Positions 5,970 through 6,996 of a DNA stretch of 6,996 nt are shown piece by piece. This stretch comes from Elusimicrobiota bacterium (GTDB lineage Bacteria; Elusimicrobiota; Elusimicrobia; UBA1565; JACRDR01). Below the pieces are notes generated by a model, which had not been told where the DNA came from, did no database searches, and was given only the letters and a program-made list of their open reading frames with translations. The DNA is taken from NCBI GenBank assembly GCA_016207585.1, contig JACQPI010000178.1, forward strand, positions 1 to 6,996. Reading direction: 5' to 3'. Positions within the stretch are counted from its first letter, which is position 1, and each line of letters begins with the position of its first letter. The position numbers and the translations under genes were made by a program.

Positions 5970-6680
5970 CTAACTATACCAAACCAGGCGGGCGAGCCAA
6001 CCGAAAACCACGCACAGGACGCCCCCCAGATTGATGCTGAACCACGAAAAATCTATGATCCGGCGCCGCTTCAGATAAATCAGATTCAATCCCCACAGGA
6101 GGACCGGCACGCTCCACCAGGATCCGGGCAGCAGAAAACACAACCCCCAAACCAGGCGCATCAATATGGCCAGGTATTTTTCATCCGTTCCAGGATAAGA
6201 CCCCCCGAAGAAGTCTTTTTCCAGGAAATAGATGAAAACCGTCGCGAAGTGGGTCACCCCGATCGCGAGAATCCCTACCACCGGCCACTTTTCGGGGACC
6301 CAGCCGTCGCTCATGTCGGACAATCCGATGGGCAAAAATACAAAGAGGCACGCGAAATGAATGACCTGGTCCCAAAGCAGATAGATCGTATTGTCGGGAG
6401 TCCGATAATGCTCGATCGTATGGATGCGCCAGAAATCCTCAAGGAAGTGCAACACGAAAATGATGAGGATGCAGCTCCAACCCGACAAACGCAACCACGG
6501 GGTATTCACCCAATGCCAGTCGAGATACGGCCAGGTTAAAACGAGGTAAAACAGGGGATGCATCCCGCAGTGCACGAGCAACCCCTTGAGACTGCGGCGC
6601 TTCCACGCGTTGATGAAGTTCGTTTGAAACGTGAAATCCGCCAGGAAATGGCCGAACAGCAGTCTCCAGAAAATGATCAT
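5970..6680 (-). CDS. DUF3307 integral membrane protein
   Basis: A 236-residue protein, very hydrophobic, with roughly 6-7 membrane segments. The N-terminus LLFGHFLADFTFQTNFI (His11, Asp15, Gln19) followed by a Lys/Arg-containing loop and HCGMH matches the DUF3307 pattern of GHxxADFxxQ and a downstream His pair. A second conserved stretch, HFLEDFWRIHT then LLWDQVIHFACLF (with DQxxH), also fits. The family function is not established. The start ATG overlaps the stop of the upstream cyclase gene by four bases (ATGA), which suggests coupled translation and a functional link. The thiolase gene follows after 30 bases. Conserved His and Asp residues within the membrane could bind metal or carry protons, but that is speculation. 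Confidence 0.8.
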   Translation of the reverse strand: MIIFWRLLFGHFLADFTFQTNFINAWKRRSLKGLLVHCGMHPLFYLVLTWPYLDWHWVNTPWLRLSGWSCILIIFVLHFLEDFWRIHTIEHYRTPDNTIYLLWDQVIHFACLFVFLPIGLSDMSDGWVPEKWPVVGILAIGVTHFATVFIYFLEKDFFGGSYPGTDEKYLAILMRLVWGLCFLLPGSWWSVPVLLWGLNLIYLKRRRIIDFSWFSINLGGVLCVVFGWLARLVWYS

Positions 6681-6996
6681 TTCGCGGTCAGGTTAAAGAC
6701 GCCGTCCCATGTTTGCGGGTCTGGCGGAATTTGCGCGTAATCGGAGGACGCGTTGAAGTAAAGCTTGGAAGGCGGGTCGTCGGGAATCACCTTGAGGACC
6801 TCCCCGAAAGCATCGCGGGCTCCGGAGAAATCCCTTTTATTGAACAAATCCAGACCGCGCCGATATAGAACGAGGGCCCTTTGCCAGTCCTCCGTCAGCC
6901 GTCCCTTCCGGCACAGCAGCTCGTAAACCCGTATCGGCACCGCCTTGCCCACGACGCGCACGCGGCCGAGCTCCCTCGCCTCCACCTCCTCCGCGG
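6677..6996 (-). CDS. C-terminus of a class III adenylate/guanylate cyclase (partial)
   Basis: The reading frame is open to the window edge, so only about 106 C-terminal residues are seen; the GTG at 6985 is in frame but is not the start. ELGRVRVVGKAVPIRVYELL is the last beta-strand region of class III nucleotide cyclase domains. It is followed by a TPR-like helical tail (about LYRRGLDLFNKRDFSGARDAF) and a DDPPSKLYF ... WDGVFNLTAK ending, the tail commonly found after cyclases of the CHASE2 type. The catalytic residues and any CHASE2, HAMP or other sensor region are outside the window. The full protein would make cAMP or cGMP, probably at the inner membrane. Its stop overlaps the DUF3307 start (ATGA). 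The family call rests on the tail pattern only, and cAMP versus cGMP cannot be judged. Confidence 0.75.
   Translation of the reverse strand, partial: AEEVEARELGRVRVVGKAVPIRVYELLCRKGRLTEDWQRALVLYRRGLDLFNKRDFSGARDAFGEVLKVIPDDPPSKLYFNASSDYAQIPPDPQTWDGVFNLTAK

Noticed and set aside
5799..6539. A 246-codon plus-strand frame opposite the thiolase start and DUF3307 gene
   Set aside because: Composition is Pro/Gln/Arg-rich without motifs, and it runs antisense to two genes with clear families and ribosome sites.

Overview
The window looks like bacterial chromosome: GC-rich, tightly packed, with short intergenic gaps, several start/stop overlaps and no mobile elements, RNA genes or CRISPR arrays that I can see. 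Membrane-anchored L,D-transpeptidase-type proteins, a class III cyclase tail and a DUF3307 membrane protein fit a Gram-negative or deeply branching environmental lineage. I cannot name the taxon; a former-Deltaproteobacteria-like group is only a guess.

Layout. (1) 62-1647 (+): two tandem, overlapping genes for membrane-anchored, coiled-coil proteins with YkuD-type domains. The first keeps the full catalytic signature; the second is a diverged paralogue with a degenerate one. (2) 1807-3956 (+): an organophosphate:phosphate antiporter-like MFS transporter, overlapped by one base by a HAD-family phosphatase gene. Together they suggest uptake of a phosphorylated organic compound followed by dephosphorylation. 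A perfect 7-bp-arm palindrome sits just upstream. (3) 3835-4790: a stand-alone response-regulator receiver protein (-) and an XRE-type regulator (+), divergently transcribed from a 173-bp region. That region holds a near-consensus sigma70 promoter for the receiver gene, with an inverted repeat between its -35 and -10 boxes. The receiver gene runs 122 bp into the 3' end of the phosphatase gene on the opposite strand. (4) 6996-4797 (-): a probable operon of a class III adenylate/guanylate cyclase (only its C-terminus is in the window), a DUF3307 membrane protein (4-bp overlap) and a thiolase (30-bp gap).

No stretch over 300 bases lacks a gene. The longest non-coding gaps are 1648-1806 and 4276-4448, both described below. 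I see no complete system that is clearly unprecedented. The most interesting items are the degenerate YkuD paralogue pair, the transporter-phosphatase pair, the antisense gene overlap and the receiver/XRE control region.
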